DNA from: Marinobacterium sp. LSUCC0821
Lineage (GTDB): Bacteria; Pseudomonadota; Gammaproteobacteria; Pseudomonadales; Balneatricaceae
DNA length: 64,000 nt
Direction of reading: 5' to 3'
Assembly (NCBI RefSeq): GCF_012848475.1
Contig: NZ_CP051666.1
Coordinates: 1,887,501 to 1,951,500, forward strand
Positions 46,757-56,205 of the stretch are shown here, in pieces. The notes beneath the pieces are model-generated. The model was not told where the DNA came from. It did no database searches and worked only from the letters and a program-made list of their open reading frames with translations. Both the position numbers and the translations under genes were made by a program. The stretch's first letter is position 1, and each line of letters opens with the position of its first letter.

Positions 46757-47251
46757 ATGTCTGACTCGCTACAAATCACTCGTTTCACTACAGAGTACTC
46801 TCCTGAGCAGGACCGGATTCGGATGGTGATCGAGACAGCTGAGGGTGAAAAACGCGTTATCTGGTTGACCTATCGTCTTTTAAATCGCTTGATCGAAGCG
46901 ATGGTTAAAGCATTAGAGCAAGAGACCAGCGGAGTTCCAGAGTCGTCTAATTTGCAGGGGTTTAGCCAGGAGCGTGCTCGTCAAAAGCAGGTTCAAGAGC
47001 CCCCGGTACTTGCTGAACAGAACACACCTGAGTGGCTGGTGAACCGTGTCGATTTGACCGTTTCGCCGGAAAAGCTAGATATCGTTCTCTTTAAAGATGA
47101 AGCGCGCGCGTCACTGCCGATGCCACGTATGAATGCGCGACAGTGGTTGGGGATTGTTCGCCAGCTCTTTACCGTTGCGCAGTGGCACAGTGAACATTGG
47201 CCCACCTGGATAGCTCAGCCTAATGCGGCACCTAAGCAGGTGGTTCATTAA
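46757..47251 (+). CDS. conserved-looking hypothetical protein, 164 residues
   Basis: I do not recognise this protein. It is soluble and mixed alpha/beta: an N-terminal beta-rich part (LQITRFTTEYSPEQDRIRMV, then WLTYRLLNRLIEAMVKALEQ), a variable Gln/Glu-rich middle (about 60-95), and a C-terminal part (VDLTVSPEKLDIVLFKDE, RMNARQWLGIVRQLFTVAQW). There is no signal peptide. The stop is immediately followed by the TTG start of the TauE-like permease, so the two are probably translated together and may work together. Confidence 0.75.
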   Translation: MSDSLQITRFTTEYSPEQDRIRMVIETAEGEKRVIWLTYRLLNRLIEAMVKALEQETSGVPESSNLQGFSQERARQKQVQEPPVLAEQNTPEWLVNRVDLTVSPEKLDIVLFKDEARASLPMPRMNARQWLGIVRQLFTVAQWHSEHWPTWIAQPNAAPKQVVH

Positions 47252-48016
47252 TTGTTCGACTCGCTAATTACGCTACTACCAGATTCTCTAACGCTGACGG
47301 AATCACTCTTTCTAGTCACTCTAGCGGGTGGTACCTCGCTGCTGACAGCCACTCTGGGCATCGGTGGTGGTGCACTGCTTTTGGCTGTTATGGCACAGAT
47401 GATGCCCGTTGCTGCACTGATTCCTGTGCATGGGCTTGTTCAGTTCGGCTCAAACTTTAATCGTGCTCTGCTGACCTGGCGCCACATAGATCGTGTGCTG
47501 ATAACCCAGTTTATGATCGGAGCAGTCATCGGCGCATTAATCGCATCGATGATTGTGGTTCAACTGCCCCTCACGATGATTCAAATTGCTGTGGGTCTCT
47601 TCATACTTTGGATTGTTTGGGGTCCCAAGCCTAAGGGGGAGGGGTTGTCACCGAGAGGTGCGGTTATTGCTGGGGTCTTAACGACGATTATCTCAATGTT
47701 TGTTGGTGCAACAGGGCCATTGGTGGGTGGTATTGTCTACCGCACGGGGGCAGATAAACTGACTAAAGTAGCGACGATGGCGGCCGCATTAACAGGGCAG
47801 CATCTACTCAAAGGTGTCGTCTTTGCGTTTGTAGGATTCTCGTTTATTGAGTGGTTACCGCTAATCGCTTTAATGATTCTCTCGGGCGCCGTTGGCACCT
47901 GGGTCGGCCTAAATATTCTTCACAAAATTTCGTCTGAGCGGTTCAATCAACTGTTCCGACTTGTTATTACCCTGCTGGCGCTGCGACTCCTGTGGCAGGG
48001 TTTAATGGCCCTTTAA
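47252..48016 (+). CDS. TauE/SafE-family sulfite exporter-like permease
   Basis: This 254-residue membrane protein has eight hydrophobic segments in two repeats typical of TauE/SafE (TSLLTATLGIGGGALLLAVM in the first, TTIISMFVGATGPLVGGIVY in the second). Family members export sulfite, sulfoacetate or similar anions, or simply affect sulfur metabolism; the substrate here is unknown. It begins at TTG directly after the previous stop and converges with the next gene with a 4-base overlap. Confidence 0.85.
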   Translation: MFDSLITLLPDSLTLTESLFLVTLAGGTSLLTATLGIGGGALLLAVMAQMMPVAALIPVHGLVQFGSNFNRALLTWRHIDRVLITQFMIGAVIGALIASMIVVQLPLTMIQIAVGLFILWIVWGPKPKGEGLSPRGAVIAGVLTTIISMFVGATGPLVGGIVYRTGADKLTKVATMAAALTGQHLLKGVVFAFVGFSFIEWLPLIALMILSGAVGTWVGLNILHKISSERFNQLFRLVITLLALRLLWQGLMAL

Positions 48017-48621
48017 GGGATTAGGATAAGGCAGGCAGCAGCGGTAAGCGCCGTTGCTGTAAAACGTGCCAACCATTTGGTGTTCTTCTCATCGGTCAGC
48101 TTCTTCTGTAACCAGCGTCCCCCGCCAGCGTAAAAGAGGATGGCGCCCGCTTCGATCACGATAAAGGTCGCGCCCATCAGTGAAACCTGTGCAGGGATAT
48201 CTCCCTTTGGATCCATGAACTGTGGAAAGAAAGCGGTAAAGATTAGGATTAGCTTAGGGTTTGTTGAAGCGACTAATGCTTCAGAGCGAGCCATCGCTAG
48301 AATACCAATCTCTTTTGCATCGACAGCGTTTAAGTTGACGTGCGCGCGCAGTGATTGCCACGCCATATAGAGTAGATAACCCGCTCCGATAAAGCGCATT
48401 ACATAAAAGGCATTCTCACTCAGTGCTAAAAGCGCTTCTAGTCCTATTGCTAAGAGGAAGAGCATCACCACCATCACCGGTAGGCGAGCAAGACCTGCGA
48501 TAAATGACTTCAGCAGCGTAGTGCGTGTCCCGTGAATCAGTGCAATCAAATTGTTGGGGCCGGGAAAGAAGTTCATTCCAATACAGGCCGGTAGGAAGAT
48601 CCACCATTGAGCAGCGTCCAT
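48013..48621 (-). CDS. LysE/RhtB-family amino-acid exporter
   Basis: This 202-residue protein has six hydrophobic segments and the N-terminal FFPGPNNLIALIHGTR motif of the RhtB branch, plus NPKLILIFTAFFPQF in the middle. Such proteins export homoserine, threonine or related amino acids. It lies 13 bases downstream of a second LysE-type gene; together they form a small efflux operon. Confidence 0.87.
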   Translation of the reverse strand: MDAAQWWIFLPACIGMNFFPGPNNLIALIHGTRTTLLKSFIAGLARLPVMVVMLFLLAIGLEALLALSENAFYVMRFIGAGYLLYMAWQSLRAHVNLNAVDAKEIGILAMARSEALVASTNPKLILIFTAFFPQFMDPKGDIPAQVSLMGATFIVIEAGAILFYAGGGRWLQKKLTDEKNTKWLARFTATALTAAACLILIP

Positions 48622-48634
48622 CTATCTTTCCTAA

Positions 48635-49264
48635 TTAGTGCGCTAGCGCATCTGAAATTAACATTGCAGCAATGCTCCACATTGTAATGCAGACCAATAG
48701 ATCGAGAATGCGCCAAGCGTTTGGATTTTTAAAGAGCGGCGTAAGTACTCGTGCGCCAAAACTGATCGAAAAGAACCAGATGACTGAGAATGATGAGGCG
48801 CCCGCGGCAAACCAGTAGCTTTCATCGCCTTGGTATCGTCCCCCAAGGCTGCCCAATAGAACCACTGTATCCAAATAGACGTGCGGGTTGAGAAGACTTA
48901 AAGCCATAGTGGCAAGGACAGCACTTTTTAAGGTTTTGAAGCCACCGCCTTTGGCCTCTAGCGAACTATTCTTTAGTGCGGCTAACAGCGCCTTTAAACC
49001 ATATAGGATAAGAAATGCGGCGCCACCCCAGGTTGCTATTGAAAGGAAGACAGGTGACGCCGATATCAGTGCTCCCATCCCCATGACACCAGCAAATATG
49101 AGAAGGGTATCGATGAGCGAGCAGGTGAGTCCGATCTGCCAATGATATTCTCTACGCACACCCTGGCTCAGCACAAAGGCATTCTGTGCGCCAATCGCTG
49201 CGATAAGTGACGCACCGGTCACCATGCCTGTGAAGTATGCAGTCGGTATATCTAGCAACAACAT
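48635..49264 (-). CDS. argO: LysE/ArgO-type basic amino-acid exporter
   Basis: This 209-residue, six-helix protein belongs to the LysE/ArgO branch: GASLIAAIGAQNAFVLSQGV near the N-terminus and ALSLLNPHVYLDTVVLLGSL in the middle match ArgO/LysE closely. Export of arginine or lysine is inferred. No LysG/ArgP-type regulator adjoins it, although that is the common arrangement. Confidence 0.85.
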   Translation of the reverse strand: MLLLDIPTAYFTGMVTGASLIAAIGAQNAFVLSQGVRREYHWQIGLTCSLIDTLLIFAGVMGMGALISASPVFLSIATWGGAAFLILYGLKALLAALKNSSLEAKGGGFKTLKSAVLATMALSLLNPHVYLDTVVLLGSLGGRYQGDESYWFAAGASSFSVIWFFSISFGARVLTPLFKNPNAWRILDLLVCITMWSIAAMLISDALAH

Positions 49265-49295
49265 CTTGGGCTATTCCTATATAAATTGGCTGTGC

Positions 49296-49322
49296 ACAAA
49301 AAAGCCACCCAAGAGGTGGCTT
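49296..49322 (-). terminator. rho-independent terminator after ssb
   Basis: On the minus strand AAGCCACC and GGTGGCTT pair around a 5-base loop, followed by TTTTTTG. It starts 25 bases after the ssb stop and separates ssb from the exporter operon. Confidence 0.88.
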
Positions 49323-49346
49323 CTGAGCTGACGATATCTCGCTCGA

Positions 49347-49865
49347 TTAAAAAGGGATGTCGTCATCGAAGTCATCAAACGCAGGTGGTTGCTGCTGTTG
49401 CATAGGCGCTTGCTGCTGTGGAGCCTGCTGACGAGGTGTCTGTTGCATTGGAGCACCGCCACCCTGCTGCTGACCATAACCAGCGTTACCGCCTTGTTGC
49501 TGGTAACCGCCACCGTTAGAGTCGCCGCCACGGCCGTCTAGCATCTGCATTTCGCTCGCTACGATCTCAGTCGTGTAGCGATCCTGGCCATCCTGGCCCT
49601 GCCATTTGCGTGTGCGAAGTGAGCCTTCGACATACACTTTAGAGCCTTTACGTAGGTATTCACCTGCGATCTCAGCAAGACGATTGAAGAATACAACACG
49701 GTGCCATTCGGTACGCTCTTGCATCTGGCCAGACTGCTTGTCTTTCCAAGAGTCACTTGTTGCTAGCGTAATGTTAGTTACCGCGCTGCCATTTGGCATA
49801 AAGCGCGTTTCAGGGTCGCCCCCAATGTTACCAACTAGAATTACCTTGTTTATACCGCGTGCCAT
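49347..49865 (-). CDS. ssb: single-stranded DNA-binding protein
   Basis: SSB coats single-stranded DNA in replication, recombination and repair. The 172 residues show the OB fold ([60 protein letters not shown]), a Gln/Gly/Pro-rich linker (about 115-160) and the conserved acidic tip FDDDIPF that recruits partner proteins. GGAG precedes the start. It is divergent from uvrA, the E. coli arrangement. Confidence 0.97.
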   Translation of the reverse strand: MARGINKVILVGNIGGDPETRFMPNGSAVTNITLATSDSWKDKQSGQMQERTEWHRVVFFNRLAEIAGEYLRKGSKVYVEGSLRTRKWQGQDGQDRYTTEIVASEMQMLDGRGGDSNGGGYQQQGGNAGYGQQQGGGAPMQQTPRQQAPQQQAPMQQQQPPAFDDFDDDIPF

Positions 49866-50070
49866 CTTATTCTCCGGACAAAAATCTTTTCTTAATCCGT
49901 CTATCCTAACAGATCAAATCCACTGAATCAGCCGTATTCGTATGCAAATATTCCAAGTCTCAAATTTGTCTGAAATTGCGTGGTTGAAAATCATTAGCCT
50001 AGCTCGATTTTCTGCATCTTCAGGCTTAAAAAGTAATCGTTTATAAGTCGTCAGAGTGGCATGACTGCAT

Positions 50071-50079
50071 GGTATAATG
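50071..50079 (+). promoter_or_regulatory. extended -10 promoter of uvrA
   Basis: TGGTATAAT, a perfect extended -10, lies 29 bases before the uvrA start. The -35 position is weak, as is common with extended -10 promoters. No LexA box overlaps it. Confidence 0.65.
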
Positions 50080-50108
50080 CTCGTTTTTCGACCTGCTTTG
50101 GAGCGGTA

Positions 50109-52928
50109 ATGGATAAGATTCTGGTGCGCGGTGCGCGGACCCACAACCTCAAAAATATCGATCTTGAGATACCTCGAGATAAGTTGGTCGTTGTTACAGG
50201 TTTATCCGGCTCAGGTAAATCATCTTTAGCCTTCGATACGCTCTATGCTGAGGGCCAGCGCCGTTATGTTGAGTCGCTCTCTACTTACGCTCGTCAGTTT
50301 CTTTCGATGATGGAGAAGCCAGACGTAGACCATATTGAGGGTCTTTCACCGGCGATCTCAATTGAGCAGAAGTCGACTTCACACAACCCACGTTCAACGG
50401 TGGGTACCATTACCGAAATTTATGACTATCTGCGACTGCTGTTTGCACGTGCAGGTGAGCCGCGCTGTCCAGATCACGGCTTGCCCTTAAAAGCTCAGAC
50501 GATCAGTCAGATGGTCGATCAAGTTCTGGCTCTACCTGAGGGGTCAAAACTGATGCTTCTAGCGCCGGTGGTGCAGGACCGCAAAGGTGAGCACTTACAT
50601 ACCCTAAACGAGCTGCGTTCGCAGGGTTTTGTTCGGGCGCGCATTGATGGAGTGGTGTGTGATCTTGATGAAGCACCGGCACTCGATAAGAACAAGAAGC
50701 ACCGTATCGATGTTGTGATCGACCGATTCAAAGTGCGTGACGATCTCCAACAGCGTTTAGCTGAGTCATTTGAGACAGCGATCAATCTGACCGATGGTCT
50801 TGCGACTGTTGATTGGATGGATGGCGAGGGCGAAGAGATTATTTTCTCTGCACGTTTTGCTTGTCCTAAGTGTGGCCACTCGATTCAAGAGTTGGAGCCG
50901 CGCCTATTTTCGTTCAACAACCCTCACGGTGCCTGTCCAAGCTGTGATGGCTTAGGTGTCCGTCAGTACTTTGACCCAGCGAAGGTTGTGCAGGATGGCT
51001 CATTGACGCTTAGTGAAGGTGCCATTCGTGGTTGGGACCGCCGAACCCTCTACTACTTTCAGCAACTCAAGGCGGTTGCTGAACACTACGGTTTCGATAT
51101 CGATACCCCCTTTGAGAAGCTCTCAAAGAAGCACCAGGAGGTTATCCTCAATGGTTCGGGTGATGAGGCTGTGCCCTTCCGTTACCTTAATGATCGCGGC
51201 GATATCATTTCGAAATCACACCCCTTTGAAGGTGTTTTGAATAACCTTGAGCGTCGCTACCGTGAGACAGAGTCGGAGATGGTGCGCGAAGACCTCTCTA
51301 AATATATCAACATGCAGCCCTGTCCAAGTTGTGAAGGTAGCCGCCTTCGCCGTGAAGCGCGTCATGTTTTTATCGATGAGAAGACGCTCCCTGAACTTGT
51401 TAAGCTTCCTATCGGTGGTGCGCTTAACTACTTTGATGGTTTAGAGCTCACAGGCAAACAGGGTGAGATCGCAGATAAGATCTTAAAAGAGATTCGTGAG
51501 CGCCTAAGCTTCCTAGTTAATGTCGGTTTGGACTATCTATCTCTAGAGCGCAGCGCAGAGACGCTCTCTGGTGGTGAAGCCCAGCGTATTCGTCTGGCGA
51601 GTCAAATTGGTGCAGGCCTTGTGGGCGTCATGTATATCCTTGATGAGCCATCGATTGGCCTTCATCAGCGCGATAACGAACGTCTTCTTAAAACCCTTGA
51701 GCACCTTCGTGACCTTGGTAACACAGTGATTGTTGTAGAGCATGACGAGGATGCAATCCGCAGAGCCGATCATATTATCGATATAGGCCCTGGCGCAGGT
51801 GTCCATGGCGGCGAAGTGGTAGGTGAAGGTAGTTACGAAGATATCCTTGCTAGCAAGCGCTCACTTACGGGTCAGTATCTGAGTGGTGAACGTGGTATTC
51901 GAGTACCTGAAAAACGTCAGAAGCGAGACCCTAAAAAGTCATTAATATTGGAAGGCGCTTCAGGTAACAACCTTAAGGATGTCGACCTTGAGATTCCAGT
52001 TGGACTCTTCACTTGTATCACGGGTGTATCGGGTTCCGGTAAATCGACCCTGATTAACAACACCCTCTATCCGCTTGCTGCGACGGCGCTGAACAACGCA
52101 ACGACCTTAACACCTGCGCCATATAAAAAGATCAAGGGCATGGACCATTTCGATAAGGTGATTGATATTGATCAGAGCCCAATCGGAAGAACACCCCGCT
52201 CTAACCCAGCCACCTACACAGGTATCTTTACGCAGATTCGCGAACTCTTCTCGGGTACCCAAGAGGCACGCTCGCGTGGTTACCAGCCAGGTCGATTCAG
52301 CTTTAACGTGAAGGGCGGTCGCTGTGAAGCTTGTCAGGGCGACGGTGTTATTAAAGTAGAGATGCACTTCCTGCCGGATGTCTATGTACCTTGTGATGTG
52401 TGTAAGGGTAAGCGCTACAACCGTGAAACCTTAGAAGTGCAGTACAAGGGCAAGAACATCCATGAAGTGCTAGATCTAACTGTCGAAGATGCGCGTCAGT
52501 TCTTTGATGCAATTCCGGCGCTAGCTCGCCGTCTACAGACCTTGATAGATGTGGGTCTTAGCTACATTCGCTTGGGTCAGGCCGCTACAACTCTTTCAGG
52601 CGGTGAAGCTCAGCGTGTGAAGCTAGCGAAAGAGCTCTCTAAACGTGATACCGGCAAAACACTCTACATTCTCGATGAGCCAACTACCGGTCTACACTTC
52701 TACGACATTGAGCAGCTCCTAACGGTTCTGAATCGTCTGCGTGATCATGGCAATACTATTGTTGTTATTGAGCACAACTTGGATGTTATTAAGACAGCGG
52801 ATTGGATAGTCGATTTGGGCCCTGAAGGTGGCAGTGGCGGTGGCCAGATCATCGCGACTGGCACGCCTGAAGAAGTTGCAGCGACCAAGGGTTCTGAAAC
52901 CGGACGCTTCTTGAAGGCGATGCTCTGA
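50109..52928 (+). CDS. uvrA: excinuclease ABC subunit A
   Basis: UvrA is the damage-recognition ATPase of nucleotide-excision repair. I start at the ATG at 50109 (GGAG upstream; [20 protein letters not shown]), giving 939 residues against 940 in E. coli. The two ABC modules have Walker A motifs GLSGSGKS (31-38) and GVSGSGKST, signatures [16 protein letters not shown] and [17 protein letters not shown], and zinc modules CPKC...CPSC and CEAC...CDVC. Confidence 0.98.
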   Translation: MDKILVRGARTHNLKNIDLEIPRDKLVVVTGLSGSGKSSLAFDTLYAEGQRRYVESLSTYARQFLSMMEKPDVDHIEGLSPAISIEQKSTSHNPRSTVGTITEIYDYLRLLFARAGEPRCPDHGLPLKAQTISQMVDQVLALPEGSKLMLLAPVVQDRKGEHLHTLNELRSQGFVRARIDGVVCDLDEAPALDKNKKHRIDVVIDRFKVRDDLQQRLAESFETAINLTDGLATVDWMDGEGEEIIFSARFACPKCGHSIQELEPRLFSFNNPHGACPSCDGLGVRQYFDPAKVVQDGSLTLSEGAIRGWDRRTLYYFQQLKAVAEHYGFDIDTPFEKLSKKHQEVILNGSGDEAVPFRYLNDRGDIISKSHPFEGVLNNLERRYRETESEMVREDLSKYINMQPCPSCEGSRLRREARHVFIDEKTLPELVKLPIGGALNYFDGLELTGKQGEIADKILKEIRERLSFLVNVGLDYLSLERSAETLSGGEAQRIRLASQIGAGLVGVMYILDEPSIGLHQRDNERLLKTLEHLRDLGNTVIVVEHDEDAIRRADHIIDIGPGAGVHGGEVVGEGSYEDILASKRSLTGQYLSGERGIRVPEKRQKRDPKKSLILEGASGNNLKDVDLEIPVGLFTCITGVSGSGKSTLINNTLYPLAATALNNATTLTPAPYKKIKGMDHFDKVIDIDQSPIGRTPRSNPATYTGIFTQIRELFSGTQEARSRGYQPGRFSFNVKGGRCEACQGDGVIKVEMHFLPDVYVPCDVCKGKRYNRETLEVQYKGKNIHEVLDLTVEDARQFFDAIPALARRLQTLIDVGLSYIRLGQAATTLSGGEAQRVKLAKELSKRDTGKTLYILDEPTTGLHFYDIEQLLTVLNRLRDHGNTIVVIEHNLDVIKTADWIVDLGPEGGSGGGQIIATGTPEEVAATKGSETGRFLKAML

Positions 52929-52954
52929 TTATTAATTGAGATTAATAGCCCAAT

Positions 52955-52984
52955 AAAAAACCCGCTCTATGAAGCGGGTTTTTT
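52955..52984. terminator. bidirectional terminator between uvrA and ilvD
   Basis: CCCGCT and AGCGGG pair around a 6-base loop, flanked by A6 and T6, so it works for both convergent genes. Confidence 0.92.
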
Positions 52985-52998
52985 GTAGGGGTTGGATC

Positions 52999-54831
52999 TT
53001 AGTCTAGCTGGCTAAGATCACGTACTGCGCCTTTGTCGGCAGCAGTTACAAGCTTCGCATACGCTTTAAGCGCTGCTGAAACCTTACGTGGACGCTCTTT
53101 AGCAGGCTTCCAACCAGCAGCATCTTGCGCTGCACGGCGAGTTACGAGCTCTTCATCGCTAACCAGGACGTTGATTGAGCGGTTAGGGATATCGATGCGA
53201 ATCAGATCACCATCTTGAACAAGACCGATGTTACCGCCACCCGCTGCTTCTGGAGATACGTGGCCAATTGATAGGCCTGAAGTACCACCAGAGAAACGAC
53301 CATCAGTAAGAAGCGCACAGGCTTTACCTAGGCCTTTAGACTTGATGTATGAAGTTGGGTAGAGCATCTCCTGCATACCAGGGCCGCCTTTAGGGCCTTC
53401 GTAACGCACGATGACTACATCACCCGCTTTAACTTTGTCATTAAGGATGTGGTCTACCGCTTCATCCTGAGACTCAGTGACATGTGCAGGGCCTTCGAAA
53501 ACAAGAATCGAATCGTCTACGCCGGCAGTTTTGACAACACAGCCATCTTGAGCAAGGTTGCCAAATAGAACCGCGAGGCCACCCTCTTGCGAGAATGCAT
53601 GTTCAGCAGAGCGGATACAGCCTTCAGCACGATCACCATCGAGTGATGGCCAACGCGTTGCTTGGCTAAATGCTTCCTGTGTTGGAATGCCCGCAGGACC
53701 CGCTTTATAGAACTCAACAACTTCAGGTGTTGGAGCACGCATGATGTCCCACTTGTTTAGGACCTCTGCCATGTTTTCACCCGCTACATGCGGTACATCT
53801 GTATGAAGTTTGCCAGCGCGATCCAATTCACCAAGAATCGCCATGATGCCACCGGCACGGTGAACATCTTCGATGTGGTACTTAGGTGTGTTTGGTGCAA
53901 CTTTACACAGCTGTGGTACAACGCGAGAAAGGCGATCGATATCGGCCAGGGTAAAGTCGATTTCAGCTTCCTGAGCAATCGCAAGAAGGTGAAGAATAGT
54001 GTTAGTTGAACCACCCATTGCGATATCAAGAGTAATCGCGTTTTCGAACGCTTTAAAGCCAACGCTGCGCGGAAGTACGCGCTCGTCATCCTGTTCGTAG
54101 TAGCGCTTAGTCATCTCAACAATACGACGACCCGCTTCTAGGAATAGCTCTTTACGATCAGCGTGAGTGGCTACAACAGTACCGTTGCCTGGCAGTGCAA
54201 GACCGAGTGACTCCGCAAGACAGTTCATAGAGTTCGCAGTGAACATGCCTGAACATGAACCACAGGTAGGACAAGCTGAACGCTCTACTGCATCTACTTT
54301 CTCATCTGATGCTGTTGGATCTGCAGCTAGCACCATTGCGTCGACAAGATCGAGTTTGTGCTCAGCAAGCTTAGTTTTACCCGCTTCCATTGGGCCGCCG
54401 GTAACAAAGATTACTGGGATATTGAGGCGCATTGCAGCCATCATCATCCCTGGTGTGATCTTATCACAGTTTGAGATACATACGATCGCATCAGCACAGT
54501 GTGCGTTGACCATGTACTCAACTGAGTCTGCAATAATGTCTCGGCTTGGTAGTGAGTAGAGCATGCCGTCATGGCCCATTGCGATACCATCATCAACCGC
54601 GATGGTATTGAACTCTTTTGCTACACCGCCCGCACGTTCGATCTCACGAGCAACCAATTGGCCCATGTCTTTAAGGTGAACGTGACCTGGTACAAACTGG
54701 GTGAACGAGTTCGCTACAGCAATAATAGGTTTGTGGAAGTCATCATCCTTCATACCTGTTGCACGCCATAGGGCACGTGCACCCGCCATATTGCGGCCTG
54801 CGGTAGAAGTTTTTGAACGATATTGTGGCAT
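52999..54831 (-). CDS. ilvD: dihydroxy-acid dehydratase
   Basis: IlvD dehydrates 2,3-dihydroxy-3-methyl acids in isoleucine and valine synthesis using an Fe-S cluster. The 610 residues (E. coli 616) show [15 protein letters not shown] near 120, [19 protein letters not shown] near 195 and [19 protein letters not shown] near the C-terminus, with the conserved cysteine ligands. The gene stands alone between a shared terminator and the divergent PepSY operon. Confidence 0.98.
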   Translation of the reverse strand: MPQYRSKTSTAGRNMAGARALWRATGMKDDDFHKPIIAVANSFTQFVPGHVHLKDMGQLVAREIERAGGVAKEFNTIAVDDGIAMGHDGMLYSLPSRDIIADSVEYMVNAHCADAIVCISNCDKITPGMMMAAMRLNIPVIFVTGGPMEAGKTKLAEHKLDLVDAMVLAADPTASDEKVDAVERSACPTCGSCSGMFTANSMNCLAESLGLALPGNGTVVATHADRKELFLEAGRRIVEMTKRYYEQDDERVLPRSVGFKAFENAITLDIAMGGSTNTILHLLAIAQEAEIDFTLADIDRLSRVVPQLCKVAPNTPKYHIEDVHRAGGIMAILGELDRAGKLHTDVPHVAGENMAEVLNKWDIMRAPTPEVVEFYKAGPAGIPTQEAFSQATRWPSLDGDRAEGCIRSAEHAFSQEGGLAVLFGNLAQDGCVVKTAGVDDSILVFEGPAHVTESQDEAVDHILNDKVKAGDVVIVRYEGPKGGPGMQEMLYPTSYIKSKGLGKACALLTDGRFSGGTSGLSIGHVSPEAAGGGNIGLVQDGDLIRIDIPNRSINVLVSDEELVTRRAAQDAAGWKPAKERPRKVSAALKAYAKLVTAADKGAVRDLSQLD

Positions 54832-55030
54832 CTCTTATCTCTCTATCGTTATCAGTCAAAAAATTATCGAATCAGTATATCAGAAACCGAGTTTTAAACA
54901 GCTGCTAAGCAGTTCACGGCAGTTATTGAATATTCATCAAATTGAAACTTTTGCTCTGATTCAGACTCAATTAATATGCATAAGGTTAGTATGTTCTTAT
55001 TATTAGTGCACTCGTTGTTGGAGTTATTGT

Positions 55031-55528
55031 TTGAAACAACTTGTTACCCTCTATTTGCTAGGCTGTGTGGCTCTATCTACACCTAGTTTTGCGGCCGATT
55101 CAGATGCCGTGCTCACTAAACCAGCTGTTGCGACTGAGTCTGCGACGCCTTCTAAAGTAGCTGTTACAGAAAAACCTGTCACAGACACAGCGGTCGTAAT
55201 GCCTGCAGCTCCTGTCAGTGGTGCAGAAGCAAGTGCCGCAGCTGCACAGCTCCCTATCGACCTTAAAATGGCGGCTGATATTGTTATCGAAGCTTTTGGC
55301 GGTGAGGTTGTTAAGGCCGAAGAGGTTCAGGATGAGTCAGGACTGCACTTCAATATTCGTATCGTTAACGATGGTCGCGTTAAAGATGTGGTCGTAGATG
55401 CGGCTAATGGTGATATCGTCAAACCGATTGAACCGCCTAAGCCTATTGAAGATACCAAACCGGTAGAGACGGCTCAGCCAGCTGAGACTGTTGAATCAGC
55501 AACAGCGGTAGAGGTGAACCCTAAATGA
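55031..55528 (+). CDS. secreted PepSY-domain protein
   Basis: This 165-residue protein has a signal peptide (MKQLVTLYLLGCVALSTPSFAA), an Ala/Thr/Val-rich linker (about 23-75), a PepSY domain (about 78-135: LKMAADIVIEAFGGEVVKAE and VKDVVVDAANGDIVK) and a Pro/Glu/Thr-rich tail. PepSY domains often modulate periplasmic proteases or sensors. It starts at TTG with GGAG 7 bases upstream. Its stop overlaps the response-regulator start by 4 bases, so it probably feeds the same two-component system. Confidence 0.82.
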   Translation: MKQLVTLYLLGCVALSTPSFAADSDAVLTKPAVATESATPSKVAVTEKPVTDTAVVMPAAPVSGAEASAAAAQLPIDLKMAADIVIEAFGGEVVKAEEVQDESGLHFNIRIVNDGRVKDVVVDAANGDIVKPIEPPKPIEDTKPVETAQPAETVESATAVEVNPK

Positions 55529-56205
55529 AACTCCTTGTCGTTGAAGATGATCCAGATCTACGTCGCCAGCTACTTACCGGTCTGAACTCTAAAGCTTATA
55601 CGGTCGAAGAGTGTGCTGATGGCAAAGAGGCTGTCTACATGGGCAGCGAATATGACTACGACTTGGCCATTGTCGATATAGGGCTTCCGGGTCTCTCTGG
55701 TCTTGATGTGATTCGTGAGTGGCGCAGAGCCCAACGCCCTTTGCCAGTGCTTATTCTGACTGCTCGTGGTGATTGGCAAGATAAGGTCGAAGGCCTTGAA
55801 GCCGGAGCGGATGACTACCTTGTTAAACCGTTCCACATGGAAGAGTTACATGCTCGTGTTAATGCACTGCTTCGTCGTGCGGCAGGGCATGCATCCCCTC
55901 AGATGAACTATGGCCCCATTACGCTTGATACAGTCGCGCGTGCAGTTTTGGTTCATGGAGATGAGATTAAGCTGACCAGTTATGAGTACCGTACCCTTGA
56001 GTATTTGATGATTCATGCCGGCAAAACTATCTCTAAAGGTGAGCTGACCGAACACCTCTACCATCAAGACTATGATCGTGACTCCAATGTATTGGAGGTT
56101 TTTGTGCGTCGTCTGCGCCAAAAGCTCGATCCCGATTCAACACTTAATCCGATTATGACGGTTCGTGGCTTGGGCTACCGATTTGCGCTGGAAGCTACTG
56201 AATAG
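55525..56205 (+). CDS. OmpR-family response regulator (PhoP/QseB-like)
   Basis: The 226 residues comprise a receiver domain (acidic EDD at 7-9, phospho-acceptor Asp51, LTARGDWQDKVEGLEAGADD and Lys in VKPF) and an OmpR-type winged helix (LTSYEYRTLEYLMIHAGKTI, VRRLRQKLDPDSTLNPIMTV, RGLGYRF). It overlaps the PepSY gene before it and the kinase gene after it. Target genes and stimulus are unknown; PhoP-like assignment rests on overall similarity and the PhoQ-like partner. Confidence 0.92.
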   Translation: MKLLVVEDDPDLRRQLLTGLNSKAYTVEECADGKEAVYMGSEYDYDLAIVDIGLPGLSGLDVIREWRRAQRPLPVLILTARGDWQDKVEGLEAGADDYLVKPFHMEELHARVNALLRRAAGHASPQMNYGPITLDTVARAVLVHGDEIKLTSYEYRTLEYLMIHAGKTISKGELTEHLYHQDYDRDSNVLEVFVRRLRQKLDPDSTLNPIMTVRGLGYRFALEATE

